Source of the DNA: Paenibacillus donghaensis
Lineage (GTDB): Bacteria > Bacillota > Bacilli > Paenibacillales > Paenibacillaceae
Reading direction: 5' to 3'
DNA: 64,000 nt
Assembly: GCF_002192415.1 (NCBI RefSeq)
Contig: NZ_CP021780.1
Span: 6,076,001-6,140,000 of the forward strand
Below, piece by piece: positions 44,420 to 55,955 of the stretch (position 1 is its first letter; each line of letters opens with the position of its first letter). Both the position numbers and the translations under genes were made by a program. Below the pieces are notes generated by a model. It did not search any database. It was not told the DNA's origin and was given only the letters and a program-made list of their open reading frames with translations.

Positions 44420-45968
44420 TCTGCAGTGCCTCCAGCAGCTCCAGCGCCTCTTCATGCTCCGGCTCCAGGGCCAGAGCCTTGCGCGTATACTCCACTGCCG
44501 CTTCCTCTGCTCCAAGCTCATAGCTGCAAATTGCCAAAGTGTAGAACACCGTCGAGACGGTTTCGGATGGGCTGCTGCTCAGTGAACGCTCCAGAAACAG
44601 CCGCGCTTCGCTGAATACGTTCATCTCGAACAGCAGCAGGCCGCAGTCCAGCGCCAGATCATAACCGCCTTCCAGCGTATAGTTCCCAGCCCACATCTGC
44701 TGAATCCCACCCTCTATGTCCAGCAATTCTTCATCCGAGGCCTCCTCCAGCAGGCCGGAGATCCGCTCGGCACTCTGAATGAAGAATTCGGCATCATAGC
44801 CGCCCAGTCGCCAGAAGGCCAGGATATGTCTCAGCTCCATCTCTTCCAGCTGCGGGTCGACCCATTCCTTCAGGCTGAAGAAATCATCCGGTCCGAAGCG
44901 CTCCACGAACCGCCGGTAAGCAAGCCTAGTATTGGCATACCGCTGTGGCTCCGGCAGCATCAGAATACAGCCTACGTTCAAGTCTTTATAGTGATGAGCC
45001 GTGAACAGGGATACCGCCCCCTGTGTCCCGAAGAAGTAAGCCAGCGCATGATAATTGGCCGTCAGCGAGAAGCTGCCGTGGTGGATCAGCTCCGGCGGCG
45101 CTGCAAACTTCCAGTTGTCGAGCCGATGATCTCCCTTATCCGCCGTTAGCAATACAAACCCGGCTGCGGACAGGCGGCTAAGCCGCTGCAGACAAGCCAG
45201 ACCTACTTCAGGAAAGAGAATATGCGAATCCTCCAACTGCTCCCGATAATGGGCGATCACTTCATGATAGGCATAGGATGGCTGCTCATATCCGGCAGCA
45301 CGGCGGTAATGATACTGCGGTGTGATCTCTTTCAGCAGCTCCAGCCGGTCCCCACCTTCGTCAGCCTCGGGGAATTGCAGCGCAACCTCGCAATCAAAGA
45401 TTTTGCCTTCATCCACATAGATCAGTTCTTGCGGAATGCTATCAAAAAAATAATTGGCGATCAGCAGCAAGGGCTGTGCCAGATCACCCGGCTTGATCGT
45501 GATCCCGCTTTCGGTCAGCCGCAGTTCCTCATCCTCCACCGCATCAAAACGGGCAAAATCAAGGATTCCCTGCTCTACAAATTTCTTCAGTCCCGGCTGC
45601 TGCTGCCAGCCGGCGATATTCAGCCAAGGCAAGTCGCTTAATACATATCTGAAGGGAGGCAGCGGAAGGCCCGCATAATCCCTGATCTCGCATAGCTTGC
45701 TCAGCACATGGAACGCCAGACGCCCGGTTCCCGCCCCCAGCTCCAGAATAGTGACCGGCTCCGACACATGGCCCGCCGCTGCCCGGTCCTGCAGCAATCC
45801 AAAGATCATCTCGGCATACGCCGTAGCGATCATAGGATTGCTGGTAATATATTGCGGAACCTGGTCGTTATCCCAGGCCTTCATTCCCTGCTGCTCGAAA
45901 TAAGCCCGCTGCAGCTCCCAAATCGGCGCTTCACTGAAGCGATAGTACGTCAGTCCTTCGATTGTCAT
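44412..45968 (-). CDS. SAM-dependent methyltransferase-like protein with C-terminal TPR
   Basis: A 518-residue protein. The N-terminal half has a class I methyltransferase motif I (VTILELGAGTGRLAFHVL) and the segment LLIANYFFDSIPQELIYVDEG, which recalls NDUFAF7/Methyltransf_28 proteins (arginine methyltransferases). The last 100 residues show TPR-like helices (TVFYTLAICSYELGAEEAAVEYTRKAL). ATG 45968 is preferred over TTG 45998 because a TATAAT lies near 46006-46011, leaving little room for a start at 45998. The target is unknown. It overlaps the DUF202 gene by 8 bp. Confidence 0.75.
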   Translation of the reverse strand: MTIEGLTYYRFSEAPIWELQRAYFEQQGMKAWDNDQVPQYITSNPMIATAYAEMIFGLLQDRAAAGHVSEPVTILELGAGTGRLAFHVLSKLCEIRDYAGLPLPPFRYVLSDLPWLNIAGWQQQPGLKKFVEQGILDFARFDAVEDEELRLTESGITIKPGDLAQPLLLIANYFFDSIPQELIYVDEGKIFDCEVALQFPEADEGGDRLELLKEITPQYHYRRAAGYEQPSYAYHEVIAHYREQLEDSHILFPEVGLACLQRLSRLSAAGFVLLTADKGDHRLDNWKFAAPPELIHHGSFSLTANYHALAYFFGTQGAVSLFTAHHYKDLNVGCILMLPEPQRYANTRLAYRRFVERFGPDDFFSLKEWVDPQLEEMELRHILAFWRLGGYDAEFFIQSAERISGLLEEASDEELLDIEGGIQQMWAGNYTLEGGYDLALDCGLLLFEMNVFSEARLFLERSLSSSPSETVSTVFYTLAICSYELGAEEAAVEYTRKALALEPEHEEALELLEALQNG

Positions 45969-46150
45969 AATTTCCAGCCCTGCTCTCTTTGATTTCAAAC
46001 GTTATCCATTATACTGCCCTGCTGCAATAAGCATCTATGATCAGTTATTCGATGTCAACCCGTTTACCCGCCGCTACAATTCTTCATAAAACACATTCGT
46101 CCGCATATAATCTGTTGGAGTATTTTATTCACAACTAACCTTCGGGAGGA

Positions 46151-47353
46151 GTGGAAACCATAGATTCTTCAGCAAAGAATAACTCTGCTGCGTTTAAGGT
46201 GCCTCAGCCGATCCGCAGTGACGGAGCCGGTGGAGTCGATAAAGGCCCGCGTGATGTGATGCGCGACCTGGAGAACCCGGATATGTTCGTTCCCCCGGTA
46301 ACGGATAACGGGCTTGTGCCGAACCTCAAGTTCTCTTTCTCGGATGCCCATATGCAGCTCAATTACGGGGGATGGTCCAGGGAAGTTACTGAACGGGAGC
46401 TGCCGATAGCCACCACCCTTGCTGCGGTGAACATGAGCCTGACCCCCGGCGGCGTTCGCGAGCTGCATTGGCACCAGCAGGCAGAATGGTCCTATATGCT
46501 GCTGGGCCACGCCCGAATTACCGCCGTGGACCAGAATGGCCGCAATTTCATTGCCGATATAGGCCCCGGCGATCTGTGGTATTTCCCGCCAGGCATCCCA
46601 CACTCGATTCAGGGTCTGGAAGATGGCTGCGAGTTCCTGCTTGTGTTTGATGACGGCAGCTTCTCCGACCTGAATACCTTATCCATCTCCGACTGGTTTG
46701 CCCACACGCCGAAGGAAGTATTGTCTGCCAATTTCGGCGTACCACAGGAAGCCTTCAATGCCATTCCGGCGGATCAGGTGTACATTTACCAGGATCAGGT
46801 GCCGGGCACACTGCAGAGTCAGCAGGTTCATTCTCCTTATGGAGAGATTCCGCTCAGCTTCAAGCATGAGCTGCTGGCCCAGCCGCCGCTGAAGACGCCG
46901 GGCGGGAGCGTGCGGATCGTCGATTCCTCCAACTTCCCGATCTCCAAGACCATTGCTGCCGCACTGGTCGAGATTGAGCCGGGCGGTATGCGGGAGCTGC
47001 ATTGGCATCCGAACAACGATGAATGGCAGTATTACCTGACCGGAGAAGGCCGCATGACCGTATTTGCCGGCAACGGCGCCGCCCGCACCTTCAACTACAG
47101 AGCCGGCGATGTCGGTTATGTTCCGTTTGCCTTCGGCCACTACATCCAGAACACCGGCAAGGATTCCTTGTGGTTCCTGGAAATGTTCAAAAGCGACCGC
47201 TTCGAGGATGTCTCCCTGACCCAGTGGATGGCGCTTACGCCTTCCCAGCTGGTGGCCAGCAATCTGAAGGTTGGCCCGGAGGTGCTTGACGCGCTGCGCA
47301 CAGTCAAATGGCCGGTCGTCAGATTCTCCGGATATGAGTATCCGGGGAAGTGA
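46151..47353 (+). CDS. oxdC: Oxalate decarboxylase-like bicupin with altered lid and odd start
   Basis: A roughly 400-residue bicupin matching bacterial OxdC along its length. Mn ligands of the first cupin are in [14 protein letters not shown] and GIPHSIQG, those of the second in [15 protein letters not shown] and FAFGHYIQN. The active-site lid, SENST in B. subtilis OxdC, reads SDLNT (residues 172-176), so the catalytic Glu162 is replaced by Asp. The enzyme may therefore favour oxalate oxidase activity or act slowly. The start is odd: GTG 46151 directly abuts GGGAGGA, whereas the in-frame codon at ideal distance (46160) is ATA. Either AUA is used, or the native ATG has been mutated. No secretion signal. 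Confidence 0.85.
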   Translation: METIDSSAKNNSAAFKVPQPIRSDGAGGVDKGPRDVMRDLENPDMFVPPVTDNGLVPNLKFSFSDAHMQLNYGGWSREVTERELPIATTLAAVNMSLTPGGVRELHWHQQAEWSYMLLGHARITAVDQNGRNFIADIGPGDLWYFPPGIPHSIQGLEDGCEFLLVFDDGSFSDLNTLSISDWFAHTPKEVLSANFGVPQEAFNAIPADQVYIYQDQVPGTLQSQQVHSPYGEIPLSFKHELLAQPPLKTPGGSVRIVDSSNFPISKTIAAALVEIEPGGMRELHWHPNNDEWQYYLTGEGRMTVFAGNGAARTFNYRAGDVGYVPFAFGHYIQNTGKDSLWFLEMFKSDRFEDVSLTQWMALTPSQLVASNLKVGPEVLDALRTVKWPVVRFSGYEYPGK

Positions 47354-47365
47354 CGCCCAGAACAG

Positions 47366-47417
47366 AACGTCCCGCCGCAGGTCGCCTTCCGGGCCTGCGG
47401 CGGGACGTTGTTTGTCT
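47366..47417 (+). terminator. Rho-independent terminator of the bicupin gene
   Basis: AACGTCCCGCCGCAGG pairs perfectly with CCTGCGGCGGGACGTT, followed by GTTTG. It lies 13 bp after the stop. Confidence 0.85.
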
Positions 47418-47523
47418 GATAATACAGCTACTGTAATTGAAGTAACTTATGCCGGTGTAGTGGGATAGCTATCGAGCGACTCTAGTGTGTGCACCCAGCG
47501 GGTATGGATCGTTTTCGAGCGAT

Positions 47524-47629
47524 TATAGAACGTGAACTTAAGAATGTTACATACGGAGTTGCCAGGAAGCCCTAAGCATCAGGCTTTCTGACAACCCCAC
47601 TACTCCATTCTTAAGCTCATCTTATATAG
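47524..47629. mobile_element. MITE-like palindromic element, copy 1
   Basis: About 106 bp with ends TATAGAACGTGAACTTAAGAA and TTCTTAAGCTCATCTTATATAG as imperfect inverted repeats, and an inner pair GGAGTTGCCAGGAAGCC / GGCTTTCTGACAACCCC. It differs from the copy at 62627-62732 by about seven bases. No transposase is encoded. It sits in the gap between the bicupin and lacZ genes. Confidence 0.8.
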
Positions 47630-47680
47630 CAGCTAATTTCTCCACTCCCGCTTGGACGTATATCTTACTAAGCTCGTATT

Positions 47681-47858
47681 CCTGCAAATATACAGGTTTT
47701 CGCCGGATTCGAAGCTATTGGCTTCAACTACCTGCAAATGTGCAGTTTTTTAGCGCTAATCTTACTCTGCAATGGCTTTGCCGCATAAATACCTGCACAT
47801 TTGCAGGTTTAGCCCTCCTGAGCCGCCAATTCAGGCAAAAAACCTGCACATTTGCAGG
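47681..47858. repeat. Four-element array, CTGCA family, copy B
   Basis: Elements start at 47681 (CCTGCAAATATACAGG), 47731 (CCTGCAAATGTGCAGT), 47792 and 47843 (both CCTGCACATTTGCAGG). Distances are 50, 61 and 51. The first two have the AAAT centre after the left arm; the last two are inverted. Spacers of 34, 45 and 35 bp are unrelated to those of copies A and C. The gap 47354-48085 holds a terminator, the MITE-like copy, this array and the lacZ terminator, and no gene. Confidence 0.9.
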
Positions 47859-47973
47859 TTTGCTATAATACTAAGGCCCTATGTCGCTGTGCGGCACCAC
47901 AGAGGAAGGAAATATTGCGTTATTTCAACGCAGCCGAGCAGAATGTAGAGGTTCCATGCGCCGTTAGCCAACG

Positions 47974-48014
47974 CAAAAAGCCCCGCTGCAGGGAAGCCTC
48001 CAGGCAGCGGGGCA
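47974..48014 (-). terminator. Terminator of lacZ
   Basis: On the minus strand GCCCCGCTGC pairs with GCAGCGGGGC and TTTTTGCG follows, about 70 bp after the lacZ stop. Confidence 0.82.
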
Positions 48015-48085
48015 CCATAATTCACTTTACAAACTACATCATAATTTACTTCACACACCACTTCACATTTTACTTCAAAACCTGA

Positions 48086-51244
<3,159 letters not shown>

Positions 51245-51356
51245 CTATTGATATAATGATATTCTTAGTATAGACTGATCAAAAGTCAAATGAAATCAGA
51301 TATTATTACAGCCAATATCAATATTTGAAGGTGAGTGGGTCCATATCGATATTTCC

Positions 51357-52175
51357 TTGTTCCCCATGGTTACCGAGAATGAAGCCCGGCTGCCCATCTA
51401 TGTAACCAGCATCGGACACTGGGATCATCAGGACACGATGCGGCGGCCGGACGGCTTCCCCTTCCTCCAGTGGTTCTATGTCGTCTCTGGTGAAGGCGAG
51501 CTTACCGTAGGTGAACGCACCTCCACAGTTAAAGCAGGCCAGTGCTTTAGCCTCTACCCAGGCGTGCCCCATTCCTACCGTGCGCTTGCCGAGCCGTGGG
51601 AGCTGTATTGGCTGTCGATCGGAGGCACCCATTCTCAGCTGCTGTTTCAGTGGTCAGGACTGTTCAGCAGCAGCGTATATAATGTAACCGATGCCGGACG
51701 CATGCAGGAAGCGCTTGAAGGCATCATTGCGACGGCCCAGAGCGGCGATCCCCGTACCGGGACGGAATGCTCGAAGCTGGCGTACAGTTTTTTTCTCGAT
51801 CTGGTCACAACTGTGTCTGCTCCGCTGGCCGCCGCCGAACCGCTGTACCGCAGGATTCAGCCCGTGATCCGGCATATCCAGGAGCATATTCACCGTACAT
51901 TAACGCTCCAGGAGCTAGCGGAGTGCATCAGCGTGAGCGAACAGCATCTCTGTAATTTGTTCCAAAAAACGATGAATATGCGTCCGATTGCCTATGTCAA
52001 CCGCGAACGGATCAACCGCAGCAAGCAGCTGATGTACCACTCCCCGCTGCGGAAGATCGAAGATATCGCCTCGGATGTAGGCTTCAGCAGCTCCAGCTAC
52101 TTCATCACCAACTTCAAACGCCAGGAGGGCATGACCCCTGAACAATTCATGCGCCTGCACGGGCTTAGAGGCTGA
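51357..52175 (+). CDS. AraC family regulator with N-terminal cupin, divergent from lacZ
   Basis: A roughly 272-residue one-component regulator. The N-terminal half is an AraC-type sugar-binding cupin (WFYVVSGEGELTVGERTSTVKAGQCFSLYPGVPHSYRA). The C-terminal 100 residues are the double helix-turn-helix (TLQELAECISVSEQHLCNLFQKTMNMRPIAYVNRERI, IEDIASDVGFSSSSYFITNFKRQEGMTPEQF). The start is uncertain: TTG 51357 and ATG 51366 are possible, while the purine-rich GAAGGTGAGTGG at 51328-51339 is further upstream. It probably activates lacZ in the presence of a galactoside. Confidence 0.9.
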   Translation: MFPMVTENEARLPIYVTSIGHWDHQDTMRRPDGFPFLQWFYVVSGEGELTVGERTSTVKAGQCFSLYPGVPHSYRALAEPWELYWLSIGGTHSQLLFQWSGLFSSSVYNVTDAGRMQEALEGIIATAQSGDPRTGTECSKLAYSFFLDLVTTVSAPLAAAEPLYRRIQPVIRHIQEHIHRTLTLQELAECISVSEQHLCNLFQKTMNMRPIAYVNRERINRSKQLMYHSPLRKIEDIASDVGFSSSSYFITNFKRQEGMTPEQFMRLHGLRG

Positions 52176-52250
52176 GGCAGGAACAGCATAGGGAATCGCC
52201 CACAATCCAGAACAATCCAGGATCAGGTGAAACCTGGCTTTCATATATAC

Positions 52251-52304
52251 TTAAAAAAGCCACCCCGCAGCCCTGAGAAGTGGCATGGGATAGCTTTTTT
52301 TAGG
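52251..52304. terminator. Bidirectional terminator between convergent genes
   Basis: AAAAAAGC and GCTTTTTT flank an inner CCAC/GTGG stem. It lies between the AraC gene (+) and the PepSY gene (-). Confidence 0.65.
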
Positions 52305-52336
52305 TTAAAGCAGTGTCTGTCCAACTCATCAATTAC

Positions 52337-52948
52337 TTAATCATTATCACCATCGTAATCATCGTCATCGTCGTCATGATCCGCATCCACGTATACTACC
52401 TTGCCAGTAAAAGCATCCACGCCCACTTCCGTAGAAGTTCTGCCGTCCTGCAGTTCAACCTCATACAGCAGTTCCCCGTCGTCACGGTCCAGATTCACCT
52501 CGGTCACCGTGCCCGTGGCAGCTTTGGCGGCAGCAGCGGATGCTGCTCCTGCCCCAATCACCTTAGCCCCGCTGTTCTGACCCGCAGTGGTACTGTTGAC
52601 GGATCTGTTGTCATGATCACGGTCATCATCGTTTCTTACCTTCAGCGTCTTTCCTGTATAAGCATCAATCAGCACATCGACATCGCGGTTGGCCTGCTCA
52701 ATCTCCACTTCATAACGTTTGCTGCCGGCTCTGCCTTCCAGCTCGATGCTCTCCACAACGCCCTGCGCTTCCTTCAGCGCCAGCTGCTCCGCCTTAGCGA
52801 AACCAATCACGGCCTTCTGCTGGCTAGTCTGGTTGTTTGGCGTTCCCGCAGGTGCACCCTGCACCGTACTGATGCCGTACACGCTGCCGCCCGTCACCAG
52901 AACCGCAGCTGCTATAGCCCCGCCCCACATTTTTGTTCTCATATTCAT
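52337..52948 (-). CDS. Secreted PepSY-domain protein with acidic tail
   Basis: A 203-residue exported protein starting at ATG 52948 (GGAGGAGATTAGAC upstream), with a signal-like N-terminus (MWGGAIAAAVLVTGGSVYG). Two PepSY repeats are visible: about 45-105 (ALKEAQGVVESIELEGRAGSKRYEVEIEQANRDVDVLIDAYTGK) and 140-190 (YEVELQDGRTSTEVGVDAFTGKVVYV). The chain ends in a run of about 13 Asp with few other residues, which could bind calcium. PepSY proteins often inhibit proteases or sit near sensor kinases, as here with the two-component genes upstream at 54582-56656. Confidence 0.85.
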   Translation of the reverse strand: MNMRTKMWGGAIAAAVLVTGGSVYGISTVQGAPAGTPNNQTSQQKAVIGFAKAEQLALKEAQGVVESIELEGRAGSKRYEVEIEQANRDVDVLIDAYTGKTLKVRNDDDRDHDNRSVNSTTAGQNSGAKVIGAGAASAAAAKAATGTVTEVNLDRDDGELLYEVELQDGRTSTEVGVDAFTGKVVYVDADHDDDDDDYDGDND

Positions 52949-53078
52949 GTCTAATCTCCTCCTCATTCATTCTTGCATCTCGTCTTCTATGCTATAAATA
53001 TAACGAACGATTCTGAGAACCAAGCAAGAGGAAGATTAGAATTTGATGAGAAAGCTCAAAGAAAGGGGGTTACGAGAA

Positions 53079-53265
53079 TTATAGGAAATTTCTATCGTTA
53101 ATCTTCACAACCTCAGCATCCAACAAAGGTTATAGGGAAAAAAGATCGTTAAAACCTCCGCTAAACAGCTTTTTAGAGCAAATGTGTGAGATTAACGGTC
53201 ACCATTCCCTATAACATGCAACAATCACGGTGCACGGCAACATTAGTGTTCAAAACTCCCTATAG
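53079..53265. repeat. Four-element array, TATAGGG/GTTAA family
   Basis: Four 23-bp elements: 53079-53101 and 53130-53152 run from TTATAGG to CGTTAA; 53192-53214 and 53243-53265 are inverted (TTAACGG or TTAGTG to CCCTATAA or CCCTATAG). Start-to-start distances are 51, 62 and 51. The elements are not palindromes. The 852-bp gap 52949-53800 contains this array and a second one at 53537-53711 and no gene. Confidence 0.8.
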
Positions 53266-53344
53266 TTCGTTGTGGCGGGCTTCCGCACATAGCGCAACAC
53301 CTCTATAAGTTACATCAGAACTCAGCTATCTTACTCACCAGCTA

Positions 53345-53548
53345 AGCTGCAAACCCGGTTACTACTTAGTAGGCCTCCGTAGGATAAGAGCATCAAAGAC
53401 TTAGCTCCATGCCCGTCTCAGTAGTCGAATTCACAGATATAGTTGCGAAACGGATTGCTGCATAGGACTCCATAAGATAGGAGCATCCAAGATGTGATTT
53501 CTTGAGCACCAGCTTAGTCCAGCCAGCAATTTAAGTGCGAAAACGCAC
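53345..53548. repeat. 96-bp-period degenerate repeat leading into the GTGCGAA array
   Basis: AGCTGCAAACCCGG (53345), AGTTGCGAAACGG (53441) and AGTGCGAAAACGC (53536) recur at intervals of about 96 bp, with GAGCATC at 53388 and 53481. A related GAGCATC plus AGTTGCGAA pair occurs at 56903 and 56955. Confidence 0.55.
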
Positions 53549-53711
53549 CTAATTCACCGATTTTTTCTGTTTTGGAGCAAATAAGTGCGAATACGCATCT
53601 AATCTCGAGTTTTGAGCGTTAAACAAACGTTTTCCTCGAAAATAGTTGCAGATTCGCACCTATTTGCCCATAACATGAGTTTCAGCTGAAATTAGATGCA
53701 CTTTCGCATCT
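53537..53711. repeat. Four-element array, GTGCGAA family
   Basis: Sixteen-base palindrome-like elements start at 53537 (GTGCGAAAACGCACCT), 53585 (GTGCGAATACGCATCT), 53646 (TTGCAGATTCGCACCT) and 53696 (ATGCACTTTCGCATCT). Distances are 48, 61 and 50. The conserved arm GTGCGAA is on the left in the first two and, inverted (TTCGCA), on the right in the last two. Confidence 0.85.
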
Positions 53712-53800
53712 AATTTCTCTGAAAGCTCTTTGGGGAGCATTCTAAATCCTCGTGAGACCTAATGAGAGCTAAGTAGTAACTAAACCCGGCGCTATTGTAC

Positions 53801-54535
53801 TCATGTATTATCATCGTCGTCCGCTTCCCAGGATACGGACATGATTGCGCCGGAGGTCGCATTCACCTGGACCACAGCCTCCCGGCCGTCGGTGGCATTC
53901 ACCTCGATCAGATAAAAAGGACCTGAGCGGTCCCGGCCGGTATCGACATCATCGCTCTCCCCCGGGACCTCCCGCAGAGCAAGCCTAACTGCTTCGGCTT
54001 CCGTAATGACCCGCCGGGCAGTCGGGTCCGGCGAGGAGGTTGCTGCCGGAGCCGGAGAGGCGGACCGGCCGGGCAAGGCCGAAGCCTGCCCCGGATTCCC
54101 GCCGCCCGCAGGCGTGGGCTTCGGTCCGGCGGTTGCGGACGCTGCCGGGGTGCCCTCCGGCCCGCCGGAAGGCGTCGCCCCGGGCGGCCCGGACGCACCG
54201 GGCACAGCGGTCCCCGGCTCGGCGGACCCGGCCGGCTGCGCCGGGGAACTCCCGTCCGGCAGCTCCAGCCGGACGATCGACTCCACCTCGCCTGAAGCAG
54301 CATCCAGCTGCAGCTCGTAGAGTCCCTGGTCCGTCCTCAGCCGGGCCAGGTAACCGCGCTCCCGCAGGTGCAGGCTCAGCACCTCGCCGGGATACTGCCT
54401 GAGCAGCACCTGCGAAGCTTCCGCAGCGCTTAGCTGCTGCGCGGACGCTCCGTCCCGCTGCTTCAGCAGCAGTCCGCTTACCAGCAGCACCAGCAGTACA
54501 ACAGCAGCCGAAATATACATAGCCTTCTTCTTCAT
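53801..54535 (-). CDS. Membrane-anchored PepSY-domain protein with Pro/Gly/Ala-rich linker
   Basis: A 244-residue protein with one N-terminal span (AMYISAAVVLLVLLVSGLLL). A PepSY-like segment follows at about 35-95 (SAAEASQVLLRQYPGEVLSLHLRERGYLARLRTDQGLYELQLDAASGEV), then a low-complexity Pro/Gly/Ala/Ser linker of about 75 residues, and a second PepSY unit at the end (VITEAEAVRLALREVPGESDDVDTG, VQVNATSGAIMSVSWE). The linker DNA is GC-rich, which explains several long antisense open frames that are not genes. It is the third gene of the regulator-kinase-PepSY operon, 46 bp after the kinase, and probably tunes the kinase or responds to it. Confidence 0.85.
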   Translation of the reverse strand: MKKKAMYISAAVVLLVLLVSGLLLKQRDGASAQQLSAAEASQVLLRQYPGEVLSLHLRERGYLARLRTDQGLYELQLDAASGEVESIVRLELPDGSSPAQPAGSAEPGTAVPGASGPPGATPSGGPEGTPAASATAGPKPTPAGGGNPGQASALPGRSASPAPAATSSPDPTARRVITEAEAVRLALREVPGESDDVDTGRDRSGPFYLIEVNATDGREAVVQVNATSGAIMSVSWEADDDDNT

Positions 54536-54581
54536 GCTGCCTCACCACTATCTGCCACCGTAATGTCCCTTCCGCTGTTCC

Positions 54582-55955
54582 TCATAGTGCTCCCCCGCTC
54601 TCTGCTGCCGCAATCCTGATCTTCACCGTTGTACCCAGCCCTTCCACGCTGTCCAGCTCCAGCTGTGCGCCGATGGCTTCGGCAATCTCCGCTGCCAGCG
54701 ACAGGCCGAGTCCGGCACCGCCCTGCTTGCGCCCACGGGCTTCATCGACCCGGTAGAAGCGATCAAAAACCTTCGGCAGCTCCGCCTTCGGAATACCGAT
54801 GCCCCGGTCCGCGATCGTAATCACGCATTCCGGGCCTGCGCTTGCCAGCGTAAGCGAAATCTCCCCATCACTGTACTTGCGTGCATTGTCCAGAAAGATG
54901 AACAGCAGCTGCTTCAGCTTGGCCTCGTCGCTGTAGCCATGTGCCACCCCGCCGGGGCTGACGCTGACGGCGACTTCCCGGCCATACGCATACCGGAAGG
55001 CCCGGGCAGAGCCTTCAGCCAGCTCCTCCAGATCAACCGCAGCCAGCGACAGATTCCAGTGGTCCTTGTGCCGGGCGAGCAGCAGCAGCTGCTCGGTCAG
55101 CTCCTTCATGCGGATGGCTTCCGAATGGATCGCTTCCACCGATTCCTCGAACAGCTCCGGATGCTCCAGACCCCGCCGCTTCAGCAGGCTGGCATAGCTC
55201 TCAATTACCGTCAGCGGAGTTCGAAGCTCGTGCGAAGCATCGGACACGAACTTCTCCTGCTTCAGATAATTGCTCTCCAGCAGAGCGATCATCTCATTGA
55301 AGGTCTGGCCCATCTCGACTAGCTCATCGCGGGACTTGTCATCCAGCTCCAGTCTGGTGAATCTGCCGCTTCGTTTGATCCCTTGCATCGTCTGTGTCAT
55401 CTGCACAATCGGCTTCATAATAATTCCGGCCAGCAGGCGGCTGGACAGCACCAGGGGCAGCAACGCCACAAGCGTAGCCACAGCCAGCACCACCCGCAGC
55501 ACGTTCAAAGTGCCGACGGTATGCTCCAGGCTTTTGGTCAGCTGGACATTCCTGACGCTGCCGTCTGCCCAGATCACCGGAGTAGACACCGAAGCATAGG
55601 TGCGGCCCCCCTCATGAAGAATACTGCTGCGGACATGTACGTCATATACCGCCGGCAAGCGGCTGATCGCCTGCTCCGAAGCCGAGGTAACCGGGGCCGG
55701 GCCGCTCCCATCCTCGGACAGCAGCCGGATCATGCCATCCGCCGGAACATAGGCCCGCAGCAGGTCGGCCACATCCGCAGCAGCCGCCGCACTGTGCATA
55801 CCGGCGGCAATCTGGCTGCCCTCCGCTTCAGCCTGCTCCAGCTGACTGTTCATCGAGAGCCGGCTGAACATGAAGTAAATCGCCAGATTCATCAGCACAA
55901 GCAGCACGGCGAACAGCACACTGGAGTACAGATGGATTCGGGTACGCAGCTTCAT
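54582..55955 (-). CDS. Sensor histidine kinase of an OmpR-type two-component system
   Basis: A 457-residue kinase with spans at about residues 10-32 and 150-175 around an extracellular sensor, a HAMP region (IMKPIVQMTQTMQGIKRSGRF), and a phosphoacceptor His242 in SDASHELRTPLTVIESY. N-box IFLDNARKYSDGEI and G-boxes IADRGIGIPKAEL and GGAGLGLSLA are intact. The start overlaps the regulator stop by 4 bp. Together with the PepSY protein it resembles PepSY-linked sensor systems of Gram-positives that respond to envelope or antibiotic stress. The signal is unknown. Confidence 0.94.
   Translation of the reverse strand: MKLRTRIHLYSSVLFAVLLVLMNLAIYFMFSRLSMNSQLEQAEAEGSQIAAGMHSAAAAADVADLLRAYVPADGMIRLLSEDGSGPAPVTSASEQAISRLPAVYDVHVRSSILHEGGRTYASVSTPVIWADGSVRNVQLTKSLEHTVGTLNVLRVVLAVATLVALLPLVLSSRLLAGIIMKPIVQMTQTMQGIKRSGRFTRLELDDKSRDELVEMGQTFNEMIALLESNYLKQEKFVSDASHELRTPLTVIESYASLLKRRGLEHPELFEESVEAIHSEAIRMKELTEQLLLLARHKDHWNLSLAAVDLEELAEGSARAFRYAYGREVAVSVSPGGVAHGYSDEAKLKQLLFIFLDNARKYSDGEISLTLASAGPECVITIADRGIGIPKAELPKVFDRFYRVDEARGRKQGGAGLGLSLAAEIAEAIGAQLELDSVEGLGTTVKIRIAAAESGGAL

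Noticed and set aside
47681..47858. CRISPR-like array of short repeats with 34-45 bp spacers
   Set aside because: Repeats are only 16 bp and change orientation halfway, the spacer lengths are unequal but conserved between loci, there are only four units, and no cas gene is near.
54006..54402. Pro/Arg-rich frames opposite the PepSY linker
   Set aside because: They mirror the GC-rich Pro/Gly/Ala linker of the real gene and have no start signals.
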